A DNA stretch of 64,000 nucleotides, from contig JADKIW010000001.1 of NCBI GenBank assembly GCA_016721115.1, forward strand, positions 3,177,501 to 3,241,500. Direction: 5' to 3'. The stretch comes from Candidatus Defluviilinea proxima (GTDB lineage: Bacteria > Chloroflexota > Anaerolineae > Anaerolineales > Villigracilaceae). This document shows, piece after piece, positions 16,823 through 25,296 of this stretch. Position 1 is the stretch's first letter, and each line of letters starts with the position of its first letter. The notes below the pieces were generated by a model, which had not been told where the DNA came from, searched no databases, and saw only the letters and a program-made list of their open reading frames with translations. A program made the position numbers and the translations under genes.

Positions 16823-17461
16823 TTACTTTTGCTCGAATAGGGCTAGAACTTCGTTGGCTGAAATATCTTCCATGGCGAGACGGGTTCTCAACCTCAGGCG
16901 GGCATCGTGTAATAACTTGTAGAGGGCATTACGGTTGGTCTTAAGTTTGCGTGCCGCTTCATCCATGGGCATATCCTGGATGCCGAGCAACACCAAAGCC
17001 TGACGCTGACGGTCGGTCAACTCTTCCTCGATCACCCTGCGGACGCGCACCAAAAGGTCTGCGCGTTCTGCCGATGTTTCAGGTCCCGCATGAGAATCGG
17101 CGAGCAGATTTTGAGGTGGTGGAACATCCTCGTTTTCGGTCAATTCATCCAAAGAAGAATCACGCCAGCGCTTGCGGCGAAGCTCCGTCAACGCAATGCG
17201 TACGGCAATCTTGTGCACCCACGTAGTGAATTGACTGCGTCCTTCAAATGTATCCAATTGATCGAGCACACGCAGGAGAGTTTCCTGTGTCACTTCCTCG
17301 ACAAGTGATTCAAATTGAGGCAGACTGGGCGAAAGCCAGCGCGAAAGCGCATAGGGGAGGCCCTTATGAATGATGGATCTCAGATCTTCCAGAGCGGCGC
17401 TTTTTATTTCACCTTCTGCACGCAAGTCTGAGAGCCAAACTTCGTTGGTTCGGGTTGCCAT
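16823..17461 (-). CDS. ECF-type RNA polymerase sigma factor
   Basis: 212 residues. Region 2 is seen at VEEVTQETLLRVLDQLDTFEGRSQFTTWVHKIAVRIA and region 4 at LTDRQRQALVLLGIQDMPMDEAARKLKTNRNALYKLLHDARLRLR, the helix-turn-helix for the -35 element. The linker and lack of region 3 fit the ECF group. The following gene encodes a probable zinc anti-sigma factor. A TATAAT lies only 9 nt upstream of the ATG, so the mRNA may start almost at the coding sequence. Target promoters are unknown. Confidence 0.9.
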   Translation of the reverse strand: MATRTNEVWLSDLRAEGEIKSAALEDLRSIIHKGLPYALSRWLSPSLPQFESLVEEVTQETLLRVLDQLDTFEGRSQFTTWVHKIAVRIALTELRRKRWRDSSLDELTENEDVPPPQNLLADSHAGPETSAERADLLVRVRRVIEEELTDRQRQALVLLGIQDMPMDEAARKLKTNRNALYKLLHDARLRLRTRLAMEDISANEVLALFEQK

Positions 17462-17470
17462 GATGGATGG

Positions 17471-17476
17471 ATTATA
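17471..17476 (-). promoter_or_regulatory. -10 box close to the sigma factor ATG
   Basis: TATAAT on the minus strand lies with only 9 nt between it and the ATG at 17461. No convincing -35 was found. It implies a near-leaderless transcript. Confidence 0.4.
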
Positions 17477-17570
17477 AAGCAGGATGTTTGGTGATTTGAA
17501 ATTCTCTTATAACACTCTTATAGACTGGGAAAGTAAGATTTACAGGTAAATAGAGCGTGTATCATCCCCC

Positions 17571-17604
17571 TGCAAAAACAAAAAACACCTCTTTATGAGG
17601 CGTT
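17571..17604 (-). terminator. Terminator of tRNA-Val
   Basis: On the minus strand AACGCCTC-ATAAA-GAGGTGTT forms an 8-bp stem with one G-U pair, followed by a T-rich tail (TTTTTGTTTTTG). It begins 5 nt beyond the tRNA 3' end. Confidence 0.85.
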
Positions 17605-17608
17605 TCTG

Positions 17609-17682
17609 TGGGCGCACAGGGACTCGAACCCCGGGCCTCTACTGTGTGATAGTAGCGCTCTAACCAACTGAGCTATGCGCCC
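17609..17682 (-). tRNA. tRNA-Val (anticodon CAC)
   Basis: 74 nt. The acceptor stem GGGCGCA pairs with TGCGCCC. The D arm is GCTCAGTTGGTTAGAGC. The anticodon stem CTACT/AGTAG encloses loop ATCACAC with U33 and anticodon CAC (codon GUG). The T arm has GTTCGAGTC-type loop bases (TTCGAGT). Discriminator is A, and CCA is not encoded. It is flanked by its own promoter and terminator, so it is a single-gene unit. Confidence 0.95.
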
Positions 17683-17694
17683 AAACCGACGCAG

Positions 17695-17723
17695 ATTATA
17701 GCCGAGATAAACGTGTTTCGCAA
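17695..17723 (-). promoter_or_regulatory. Sigma-70 promoter of tRNA-Val
   Basis: On the minus strand, -35 TTGCGA (17723-17718), a 17-bp spacer and a perfect -10 TATAAT (17700-17695), ending 12 nt before the tRNA 5' end. Confidence 0.8.
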
Positions 17724-17732
17724 GGAATGGTT

Positions 17733-18869
17733 TTACTTGGGTAGCATATCCCAAGGATTGACAAATGAGGAGATTGCGCGGATCTCAAAGTGCAAATGGG
17801 CTCCGCTTGAATTGCCTGTACTACCAATGGCGCCGATCCCATCTCCCTGTCCTACACTTTGACCGCATCCAACATTGAACGCGCTCAAGTGAGCATACAA
17901 CGATTGGAAGTTGTTGCCGTGGTCTATCATGATCATGTTACCGTAGCCGTAATTATTCCAACCAGCGTATACCACTACACCTGCGTCTGTAGCATACACG
18001 CCTTCGCCAACGTTACCTGCGATATCGATACCCCAGTGATTGGTGCTTGGACTATAGTCGAACCCTGAGAGATAATGCTTGTTGGCTGGCCAAACGAAAG
18101 TGCCAAACCCAACAGCACCACCAGTAATCGGGTCACATGCACCTGGCCCCAGTACGCGCGCTGAAGCGGGGTTCTCACGTGTCACACCGAGCGGCGCGCT
18201 CCACGAAATAAATTCACGTCTGCCGTTCGGAACGATCAACCATTTGCCGTCTGGGATGTTTGGATTGGCGTAATCGCCGATCGTCGCCGCATCCAATTCG
18301 TTTGAGGGGTAATTGATAATGTTCTCGGGTGTCACGCCATAGTATTTGGCAATACCGTTCAACCCTTCACCCTTTTGCCATTGATGATATGTTCCATCCA
18401 CTGGCAAAATATTCAATTCTTGATCAGGCTTTAAAGAGTGAGCGTTATCAAGCAACGTATTGTAATTTCCCCAAAGAACCGTTTCAGGTTTCAACCCAAA
18501 CTTCTCTGCGATCCCAAAGACTGTATCGCCTTCCAATACTTTATATTTCACGATCTCCTGTCGGGGACGCGATGGGATGATGGTACGTTCCTGCGCCAGA
18601 CGTGGGACTCCACCGAACGAATCCTCGATCAACTGCGAAATATTCTCGCTTCCCTCCGCAACGACAGTTGGTACATCCACCGGTACATCGACCTCATCCC
18701 CGGCTTTGACCTGCTTTGCAGATGATTGCATCAACCAAACAACAACCCCTACCAACACCATGGATAATACCCCTGTACCTATTTTTAACAACGATTCGCC
18801 CAGCCCCAACTGAACGAGAAAGTCAAAGAGGCGGGTAAATATTCCATGTGATTTCTTATCGTTATCCAT
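17733..18869 (-). CDS. Membrane-anchored M23 metallopeptidase with LysM-type domains
   Basis: 378 residues. A cytoplasmic N-terminus is followed by one transmembrane helix (about residues 28-48, GTGVLSMVLVGVVVWLM). Two LysM-type modules follow (near VLEGDTVFGIAEKFGLKPETVL and QKGEGLNGIAKYYGVTPENII). The C-terminal peptidase has the M23 zinc ligands in NHWGIDIAG and GAHLHFEIR plus YAHLSAF. It likely cuts peptidoglycan cross-links or acts as an activator of such cutting outside the membrane. A good promoter lies just upstream and the tRNA promoter just downstream. Confidence 0.93.
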   Translation of the reverse strand: MDNDKKSHGIFTRLFDFLVQLGLGESLLKIGTGVLSMVLVGVVVWLMQSSAKQVKAGDEVDVPVDVPTVVAEGSENISQLIEDSFGGVPRLAQERTIIPSRPRQEIVKYKVLEGDTVFGIAEKFGLKPETVLWGNYNTLLDNAHSLKPDQELNILPVDGTYHQWQKGEGLNGIAKYYGVTPENIINYPSNELDAATIGDYANPNIPDGKWLIVPNGRREFISWSAPLGVTRENPASARVLGPGACDPITGGAVGFGTFVWPANKHYLSGFDYSPSTNHWGIDIAGNVGEGVYATDAGVVVYAGWNNYGYGNMIMIDHGNNFQSLYAHLSAFNVGCGQSVGQGDGIGAIGSTGNSSGAHLHFEIRAISSFVNPWDMLPK

Positions 18870-18892
18870 ACAAACTTCGATCTCCAGTCAAA

Positions 18893-18922
18893 ATCATAAC
18901 ATGCGCAAAAAACAAGAGTCAA
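18893..18922 (-). promoter_or_regulatory. Sigma-70 promoter of the M23 peptidase gene
   Basis: On the minus strand, -35 TTGACT (18922-18917), an 18-bp spacer and -10 TATGAT (18898-18893), 23 nt upstream of the ATG at 18869. Confidence 0.65.
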
Positions 18923-18949
18923 TCTACCGAACCATACGCTAACCTGACG

Positions 18950-20239
18950 TTAAGCCTTTACTCTCCATACGCCAGGGTTTAGAAGATGCAAACCGCCGAT
19001 CAAAACGAGCGATATGACCCCTCCGATCAATGCCGCTAGTGGCACGCCCCATGCCTGAGCGATCCAACCGATCAGCAAACTCCCAAAGGGAGCAACCCCT
19101 TGAAGCGCCCAAAGATAAATGCTGAACACTCGTCCACGTAGTTCGTTGGGCACATTCAATTGGATCAAGGTATTCATTGTGACAAGTTGAGTCACGGTAC
19201 CCCAGCCCATACATACCAAAAGAACAATAGACAAACTGAGATTGCCCGTAAGCCCTAAAACGATCAGTGGAAGAATGAATGCGATCTGCCCAAAGACGAC
19301 CCAACGTCCCTTTCTGTGGGATGAGCCCATGAAGGTTGCCGCTAAAATAGCCGCCACCATGGCACCTGCACCTTGCGCGGCATATAGGGTGCTCGTTCTG
19401 CTTGCCACAATCGCCTCTGTATCACTGACGGTTTTCAATACATCGCGAGCCAGAGCTGGGATTTGTTGCACAAGTGGAAAACCAAAGAACCCGATCAGCG
19501 CCGCCATGAGAGTGATGGATGCCACAAGGGAGTTCTTGTAGATGTAAGACAGTCCCTCTTTGAATTCAGTTCCCAGGTCTTTTTCTTTATCATGATCATG
19601 TGGAATTTTGTATTGTGTGCGTGCAAAAAACAACCCAACGATCACGAAGATAAAGCTAATGCCATTTGCAAGGAACACGCCTGCTTCTGTGCCAGTGGAT
19701 GTTAGCAACCATGCGGCGCATAGTGGACCCAGTACACGCCCAATGTTGAAGGCTGTTGCTTGTAGAGCGATGGCGCTTGGCAAAGCCTCACGCCCGGCCA
19801 ACTCGATCAACATGGCTTGTCGTGCTGTAATTTCCACGGCGCTGGCGGTGCCAAAGATCAATGCAAAGACAACGATATGCCAGATCTGAATATGTCCCAG
19901 AAACGTGAGCAGGGCCAGGCCGAAAGCCTGTAATGACATGATGGCTTGAAAGACAATAACTGTTTTACGTTTGTCCCACCGTTCAACAAAAACACCTGCC
20001 GGTAGGGCGAGCAACAATGTCGGGAGTGTGGATGCGAAACCGATGATGCCCAAGTCGAGAGGTTTGCCGGAGATGCGATAGGCGAGATAGGGCTGTGCAG
20101 TATTCTGCATCCATGTGCCAATGACGGAGATAAATTGCCCGACGAGGAACAATCGATAATCGGGGGAAGCGAGTGCTGGGAATCGCCTGGAGATCTTGCC
20201 AGCTATCGGTAGCACGGACACGTTACAGCACAGGTACAA
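18950..20239 (-). CDS. MFS exporter (EntS/MFS_3-like)
   Basis: Up to 429 residues, twelve predicted helices. The N-terminus RRFPALASPDYRLFLVGQFISVIGTWMQ is characteristic of the MFS_3 group. That group includes the enterobactin exporter EntS and macrolide or multidrug exporters. The loop 2-3 motif VFVERWDKRKTV fits MFS motif A. The longest frame starts at TTG 20239 and overlaps the SRAP gene by 17 bp; GTG codons at 20221 and 20215 are equally plausible starts, and none has a clear ribosome site. The substrate is unknown. Confidence 0.85.
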   Translation of the reverse strand: MYLCCNVSVLPIAGKISRRFPALASPDYRLFLVGQFISVIGTWMQNTAQPYLAYRISGKPLDLGIIGFASTLPTLLLALPAGVFVERWDKRKTVIVFQAIMSLQAFGLALLTFLGHIQIWHIVVFALIFGTASAVEITARQAMLIELAGREALPSAIALQATAFNIGRVLGPLCAAWLLTSTGTEAGVFLANGISFIFVIVGLFFARTQYKIPHDHDKEKDLGTEFKEGLSYIYKNSLVASITLMAALIGFFGFPLVQQIPALARDVLKTVSDTEAIVASRTSTLYAAQGAGAMVAAILAATFMGSSHRKGRWVVFGQIAFILPLIVLGLTGNLSLSIVLLVCMGWGTVTQLVTMNTLIQLNVPNELRGRVFSIYLWALQGVAPFGSLLIGWIAQAWGVPLAALIGGVISLVLIGGLHLLNPGVWRVKA

Positions 20240-20894
20240 CGAGTTCGGGAGAATCGTTGTCGGGTTTGTTGACGAGTGTCGAGACCGGGTGGGCAGACAT
20301 ATTATCAGCTGGAAAAGGCTTGATGAGGGGAAGCAGGTTTTCGGGAGTCTGAGGCGCGTCGTCCAGCCATTTGGCGTAATCTCGTGGATGCAGGATAACG
20401 GGCATGCGGGCGTGCAGAGTCGCCATCAGTTCGTTGGGTTCGGTAGTGATGATGGTGCAGGTCTTGATACTGGAGCCATCGGGGCCTTCCCATGAGTCCC
20501 ACAGGCCTGCAAAAACGAACGGCTTGCGGTCTTTCATGTGAATGTAATATGGCGTCTTTGGCTTTTTGCCAGAACTGGCCTTCCATTCGTAAAAACCATC
20601 GGCAAGGATGATGCAACGTTTGTATTTGAACGACCCGCGAAAGGACGGCTTTTCTGCAACTGTTTCACCGCGTGCATTAATGAGCCGATTACCAATGGAC
20701 GGATCTTTTGCCCACATCGGTATCAGGCCCCAGACGAAGAAATCGGCCTTGCTGGCTCCGTCATTGGGAATTGCCAAAACAGGTTGCGATGGCGCGATAT
20801 TGAAACGCGGTGCAAATTTTGATGGGAAGATAAAATCTGTAAATGTATCCTGTAGTTCAGCAGGATCAACGGTCAACGTAAATCGCCCGCACAT
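20223..20894 (-). CDS. yedK: SOS response-associated (SRAP/YedK/HMCES) abasic-site protein
   Basis: 223 residues. Cys2 directly follows the initiator Met (MCGRFTL) and, once exposed, forms a thiazolidine link to abasic sites in single-stranded DNA. Other conserved active-site residues are visible: Asn73 in RLINARGET, Glu103 in DGFYEWK and His161 in TLHARMPVIL. The protein shields abasic sites during replication. It ends overlapping the MFS gene. No LexA-type box was recognised upstream. Confidence 0.95.
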   Translation of the reverse strand: MCGRFTLTVDPAELQDTFTDFIFPSKFAPRFNIAPSQPVLAIPNDGASKADFFVWGLIPMWAKDPSIGNRLINARGETVAEKPSFRGSFKYKRCIILADGFYEWKASSGKKPKTPYYIHMKDRKPFVFAGLWDSWEGPDGSSIKTCTIITTEPNELMATLHARMPVILHPRDYAKWLDDAPQTPENLLPLIKPFPADNMSAHPVSTLVNKPDNDSPELVVPVL

Positions 20895-20912
20895 GCGTGT
20901 TTACTCCTTTGT

Positions 20913-23900
20913 TTATGATGTGGGCAGGGAAAAGTAGAATGTAGCGCCTTTGCCTTTCTCTGACTCGACCCAGACACGCCCGCCATGTACCTCAATAATT
21001 CTTTTGACCAATGATAACCCAATTCCAGTTCCTTCGGATTGCGGATCAAGTTTATTAAACAGCCCAAAGATGCGTTCGTGATATTGTGGGTCTATGCCCA
21101 TGCCGTTATCCCGTACATAAAAGATCTGCACGGCATTCTCGTCCGCGCTTTTTGAACCGATCTCAATGCGGGGATTGATACCGGGCTTCGAATATTTGAC
21201 GGCGTTTTCAATGAGGTTTTGAATGACCTCTACAAGGCGTGCCCGGTCAACATGGACCTTGGGGAGGTCTCTGTCTACTTCAATGATGGCGTTCGCCCCA
21301 TCCAGCCGTCCTCGCACATGGTCGATGGCTTCGTTTACGATTTCTTCGAAAGGTACATCTTCTGGCGGATTCATAAGTCTGCCAATGCGGGAAAGCTCGA
21401 GTAGATCGTTTAATAACGCCTGCATTTTTTCGGCCGCTGAATTGATACGGTCGATACTGCTTTTCATTCTTTCTTGATTGCCTGCCAGTGCGTCCTTTTC
21501 AAGATAGCCGAGAAAACCTGTGATGGTCACAAGCGGGGATTTAAGATCATGCGATGCCGTATAGGTGAACCGCTCGAGTTCTACATTTTTTGCCTCAAGT
21601 TCGTTAATGAGGTTTTGCCTTTGCAAAAGTTCGCGTTCCAGCGCGTCATTAAGGTGTGCGTTCGATATGGCCAAACCTGCGTATCCGGCAAATAAACGCA
21701 AAGCCTCAAGTTGGTCGTCTGTGATAGGACGTTGTGTGATGAACTGGTCTACGGAGATAATTGCCATGGGGTTGTTCCCTGACCATAAGGCAACCATGGC
21801 GCAATGTTTTACGCCCTTCATATCGTGTTTATCATCGAGGTTGAATTCTACTTCGAAGTTATTGCTAAAGAAGAAGCCATCCGGCTGTCTGAGAATCTTG
21901 TAGAAAAGAGCATTTTCATCCAGATCAAAGTGGACGTGCCAGGCATCCCACATATTGCCGTTAGAATCCGTTCCATAGGCGCCTATCATTATATTTTCTT
22001 GTTGGTCGTAGGTGAACAATCCGACTCGGTCGAAGTCGAGATCGTATCGAACACCCCGCCAGATTTTTCCTAGAGTGGTACGAAGATCACTGACCTCTGT
22101 AACTTGTTTGCCCAACCTCATTACTTTTTCCAGTATTTGGCGTCGACGTTGCTCTGTTTCCTCTGCTTTTTTTTGTTCTTCCAGTTCATTTTGAAGGGCT
22201 TCTTTGAGATGTGAATTTTCTATGGCAAGCCCAGCATATCCCGCGAAAAGTCGTAGGGCGTCCAACTGTTGCTCAGTGATGGGGCGTTGAGTGATAAGCT
22301 GGTCAACAGAAATGACCGCCACCGGCTTACCTCCAGCCCAAGCCGCTACAGTCGCGTAATCTTTTACCGTGTACATTTCATGGCCTTCAGGTATCGTAGC
22401 TTCACCGCTAAAGTTATGTGTGAAGTAGTAACCATCCGGCTTGATCAATGCATTCTGAAAGGAATGCCAGGCTGAGATTGGAACTGGTTCGCCTACAGTG
22501 TCATCTCGATTCCCATGAATATCTGTGCCAAGCAATCTGTTGATCGTGTTCGATTCTGGTTGATAGGCAAATATCCCAACACGGTCAAACCCCAGACCTT
22601 CATGTAAGGCATACCATATTTTTTCTAGTGTTACCCTCAAGTCACTTACTTCTGCAACTTGTTTTCCGAGTTGTACCACTTTTTCCAGTATTTCGCGGCG
22701 ACGGACTTCCTGTTCCTCTATCAACTTTTGTTGTGTAATGTCAAAAGACATGCCGATGGTGCCGATGATATATCCGAACTCATCCTTGGCTGGTACTTTG
22801 CTGGTGGAGAGCCAGCGAGATTTTCCATCTTTGGTTGGATTGAACTCGATACGGTTTAAGATAGGTTGCCCGGTCTCCATGATCTGTTTTTCTTCAGCCA
22901 GAAATTCTTGTGCGAGCTCCTGAGTTTGGAAATCCAAGTCAGTTTTTCCAATTGCATCCTTGGGATGCTCAATCCCTAGAAAATTTGCCTGCGCTTGATT
23001 GACACGTACAAACCGAGATTCAGTATCTTTGAAATAAACCTGATTCGGCGTGTTATCCATGAAAATTTGTAGAATGTCCCGTTCTTGTGCAAGCATGGCA
23101 TCAATACGTTTTTCCTCGGTAATATCACGGGATACACCAATAATACCCATTAGATCCCCAGATGAATCTCGTACAGGCGCTTTTGTAGCAGAGACCCATC
23201 GAGGCTTTCCGTCTTCTGTGGGATGAAGTTCGACTCGGTTAATGATCGACTGCCCTGATACGAGAATTTGTTTTTCTTCATCCAGAAGTTGTTGCGCTAA
23301 ATCATGGGAGAGAAAATCCAGATCGGTTTTACCGATGGCATCCTCTGGGTTGCTTAATTTCAGGAAATTTGCCTGCGCCTTGTTGATGCGTATAAAACGC
23401 GATTCTGTATCTTTGAAATAAACCTGATCTGGTATGTTATCCATAAATGTTTGCAAGAGATCACGCTCCTGAGTTAAAGCGATTTCTCCAAGTTTTTGTT
23501 GCGTGATGTCTTGCACAGCGCCAACGGTACCTATTAGTTTGTTTTGTTTTTCATCCCAGATGGGATGAGAATACACACGTAACCAACATAAATCACCGTT
23601 CTTCTTGAAGGCGCGAATCTCCGTAATTGTTGGCTGATTGGCTTGCAGGGTCGCCACATTTTGCGCTTCCTTTTTAAGGTCATCAGGGTGAATATGGGCT
23701 AACCATCCTCCACTTGTTGTGTACTCCTCAAATGTAAATCCGGTCATCTTCTCAAATGCGCCTGCAACCCATGCAAGGCGCATTTCACCTTTTGAGTCTA
23801 ATTCAGCCGAGAAGGTGAAATCTGAACTTACTTTAGAGATCAGGCGATACTTTTCCTCACTGGTTTGAGCGCGGTGAAGTGCCATACGAATTTGATCGGA

Positions 23901-24437
23901 CGCCAACATTTGCATATTTACAACGATCACCAATAATACAATCGCAATAGCCCATGTATACACCGGATCATTGGCAATGTCCGAAGGTTTCCAGCCATTA
24001 AGCTCGGCGTAAACCATGATGCCGCCCTGAATAATAACAAGCCATGTCATAAGCTGAACACTACGGCGGCCTAGTAATATTCCTGTAACTGTAATGACCA
24101 ATCCATTGCCTAGCGCATATGGAGTACCATGAACACCAGAACGGGTGGCGGCTGATGTTGCGAAAATCAACCAAAGAGTGAGAACATGAGCGATAGCCAC
24201 CTGACGTACAAATCCTCGTCTGGCTAGGGCGAGCAAGGTGATATTAATGATTTCTGCAAAAGCAATAAAGACAAGAGTTCTTTGTATTTCCCCGGGTTGC
24301 CAAACAAGCAAGTAAATAACGAATGGTATTGGGATTACGATCAGCGTCAGTAAAATAATGTTCAGTAAATACGCCTGATAAGTCTTTTCACCATCCTGGA
24401 ATTTGGGCGGTGCAAACACATTCTTTAAGAAGCGCAT
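20913..24437 (-). CDS. Multi-sensor histidine kinase (6TM-PAS x3-GAF x2-HisKA-HATPase)
   Basis: 1174 residues. The N-terminus holds about six transmembrane helices (residues ~20-185). Three PAS domains follow (about 195-320, 330-450 and 455-575). PAS 2 and 3 are near copies (both contain QVYFKDTESRF and AIGKTDLDF). Two GAF domains (about 590-760 and 790-960) are also near copies, sharing ITQRPIT and LRLFAGYAGLAI. The kinase core has the HisKA site SHDLKSPLVTITGF, an N box ENAVKYSKPG, DNGMGIDP and GTGIGLSLVKRI. No receiver domain or DNA-binding domain is present, so the partner must be a separate regulator. The gene starts 1 bp after the selB stop. Confidence 0.94.
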   Translation of the reverse strand: MRFLKNVFAPPKFQDGEKTYQAYLLNIILLTLIVIPIPFVIYLLVWQPGEIQRTLVFIAFAEIINITLLALARRGFVRQVAIAHVLTLWLIFATSAATRSGVHGTPYALGNGLVITVTGILLGRRSVQLMTWLVIIQGGIMVYAELNGWKPSDIANDPVYTWAIAIVLLVIVVNMQMLASDQIRMALHRAQTSEEKYRLISKVSSDFTFSAELDSKGEMRLAWVAGAFEKMTGFTFEEYTTSGGWLAHIHPDDLKKEAQNVATLQANQPTITEIRAFKKNGDLCWLRVYSHPIWDEKQNKLIGTVGAVQDITQQKLGEIALTQERDLLQTFMDNIPDQVYFKDTESRFIRINKAQANFLKLSNPEDAIGKTDLDFLSHDLAQQLLDEEKQILVSGQSIINRVELHPTEDGKPRWVSATKAPVRDSSGDLMGIIGVSRDITEEKRIDAMLAQERDILQIFMDNTPNQVYFKDTESRFVRVNQAQANFLGIEHPKDAIGKTDLDFQTQELAQEFLAEEKQIMETGQPILNRIEFNPTKDGKSRWLSTSKVPAKDEFGYIIGTIGMSFDITQQKLIEEQEVRRREILEKVVQLGKQVAEVSDLRVTLEKIWYALHEGLGFDRVGIFAYQPESNTINRLLGTDIHGNRDDTVGEPVPISAWHSFQNALIKPDGYYFTHNFSGEATIPEGHEMYTVKDYATVAAWAGGKPVAVISVDQLITQRPITEQQLDALRLFAGYAGLAIENSHLKEALQNELEEQKKAEETEQRRRQILEKVMRLGKQVTEVSDLRTTLGKIWRGVRYDLDFDRVGLFTYDQQENIMIGAYGTDSNGNMWDAWHVHFDLDENALFYKILRQPDGFFFSNNFEVEFNLDDKHDMKGVKHCAMVALWSGNNPMAIISVDQFITQRPITDDQLEALRLFAGYAGLAISNAHLNDALERELLQRQNLINELEAKNVELERFTYTASHDLKSPLVTITGFLGYLEKDALAGNQERMKSSIDRINSAAEKMQALLNDLLELSRIGRLMNPPEDVPFEEIVNEAIDHVRGRLDGANAIIEVDRDLPKVHVDRARLVEVIQNLIENAVKYSKPGINPRIEIGSKSADENAVQIFYVRDNGMGIDPQYHERIFGLFNKLDPQSEGTGIGLSLVKRIIEVHGGRVWVESEKGKGATFYFSLPTS

Positions 24438-24438
24438 G

Positions 24439-25296
24439 TTATTTTCTCAACTTCCTGTAGTCGCCGTCACGAATGGTAACGCCGACCGCATCGAAATGTT
24501 CCAATAAAGCCTGCGCGTATTTACGACTTGTTTGGAATAGGTCGCGCACTTCAGCAAGGGATATTTGCCCGTTTTTGATGATCTCTTTTCGTAAGTTCGA
24601 CTCTATTAAATCATAATCTGCTTTCCGAAAGAGCACATCGGATGAAACTGCAACCAACTCCCCTAACTCGATTAAGGCGTTGACGACTTCCTCCCCGACA
24701 TCTGCCTGACATTCCTTGACGCTCGGTGGCCCAAAACGATTCGCATCAAACTTACGCATCAATGTCTGGACTTTGGCCTGCTCCTGTCCATTGAACTGGA
24801 TCTCATGCCCGACCTTTGCAAGAAAGGCAGAATGTTCAGTGATCGCGCCATCGGCAACTAATTTATTGATGATCGCGTTGAAACTGCGTTGCGTGAATTT
24901 CAGCTTGCTTTTGAGTTCTTCACGCGGCATACCGCGTCGTAGCGAATAGGTCTTGTGATAAGTATCAATCGCTTGCAAAATGTCATTGCGAGCGATATTC
25001 CAGCGCGATATAGGCGTGGCAAGCAGGTTACTGTCAATGGAGAGTTCTCCACCTTCCAACTGTATCAACGAACCTTGCTTCAACACGTCTTGTAGTGCTT
25101 CTTGTGCCACCTGAGCCTCGAGCCGTGAACGGCTGACGATCTCTTTGATGCTTGCGATCTGTAAGCCAAGGGCGGCTTCCAACAAAATATCTGTAGGGGA
25201 ACCTTGTAACAATGACTCGAGTGATCTTAGTACGTCATCATCGAAACGCTTATGCCTGCCTTTCGGCTGATGGTCAACAACTACGCCTCCGCCCAA
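24439..25296 (-). CDS. selB: SelB C-terminal winged-helix part (separated by frameshift)
   Basis: 285 residues in the frame shifted relative to the GTPase part. It begins LGGGVVVDHQPKGRHKR, the normal junction between SelB domain 3 and the winged-helix domains. It continues through four winged-helix-like modules, including the DLFQTSRKYAQALLEHFD stretch that resembles the SECIS-binding end of SelB. It has no start signal of its own and is the tail of the same gene as the next entry. Without rejoining, the SECIS-recognising part would not be attached to the GTPase. Confidence 0.88.
   Translation of the reverse strand: MGGGVVVDHQPKGRHKRFDDDVLRSLESLLQGSPTDILLEAALGLQIASIKEIVSRSRLEAQVAQEALQDVLKQGSLIQLEGGELSIDSNLLATPISRWNIARNDILQAIDTYHKTYSLRRGMPREELKSKLKFTQRSFNAIINKLVADGAITEHSAFLAKVGHEIQFNGQEQAKVQTLMRKFDANRFGPPSVKECQADVGEEVVNALIELGELVAVSSDVLFRKADYDLIESNLRKEIIKNGQISLAEVRDLFQTSRKYAQALLEHFDAVGVTIRDGDYRKLRK

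Noticed and set aside
25281..25296. Programmed frameshift as the explanation for the selB overlap
   Set aside because: No slippery heptamer with downstream structure was evident. A one-base loss in a C run explains it more simply, though it was not excluded.
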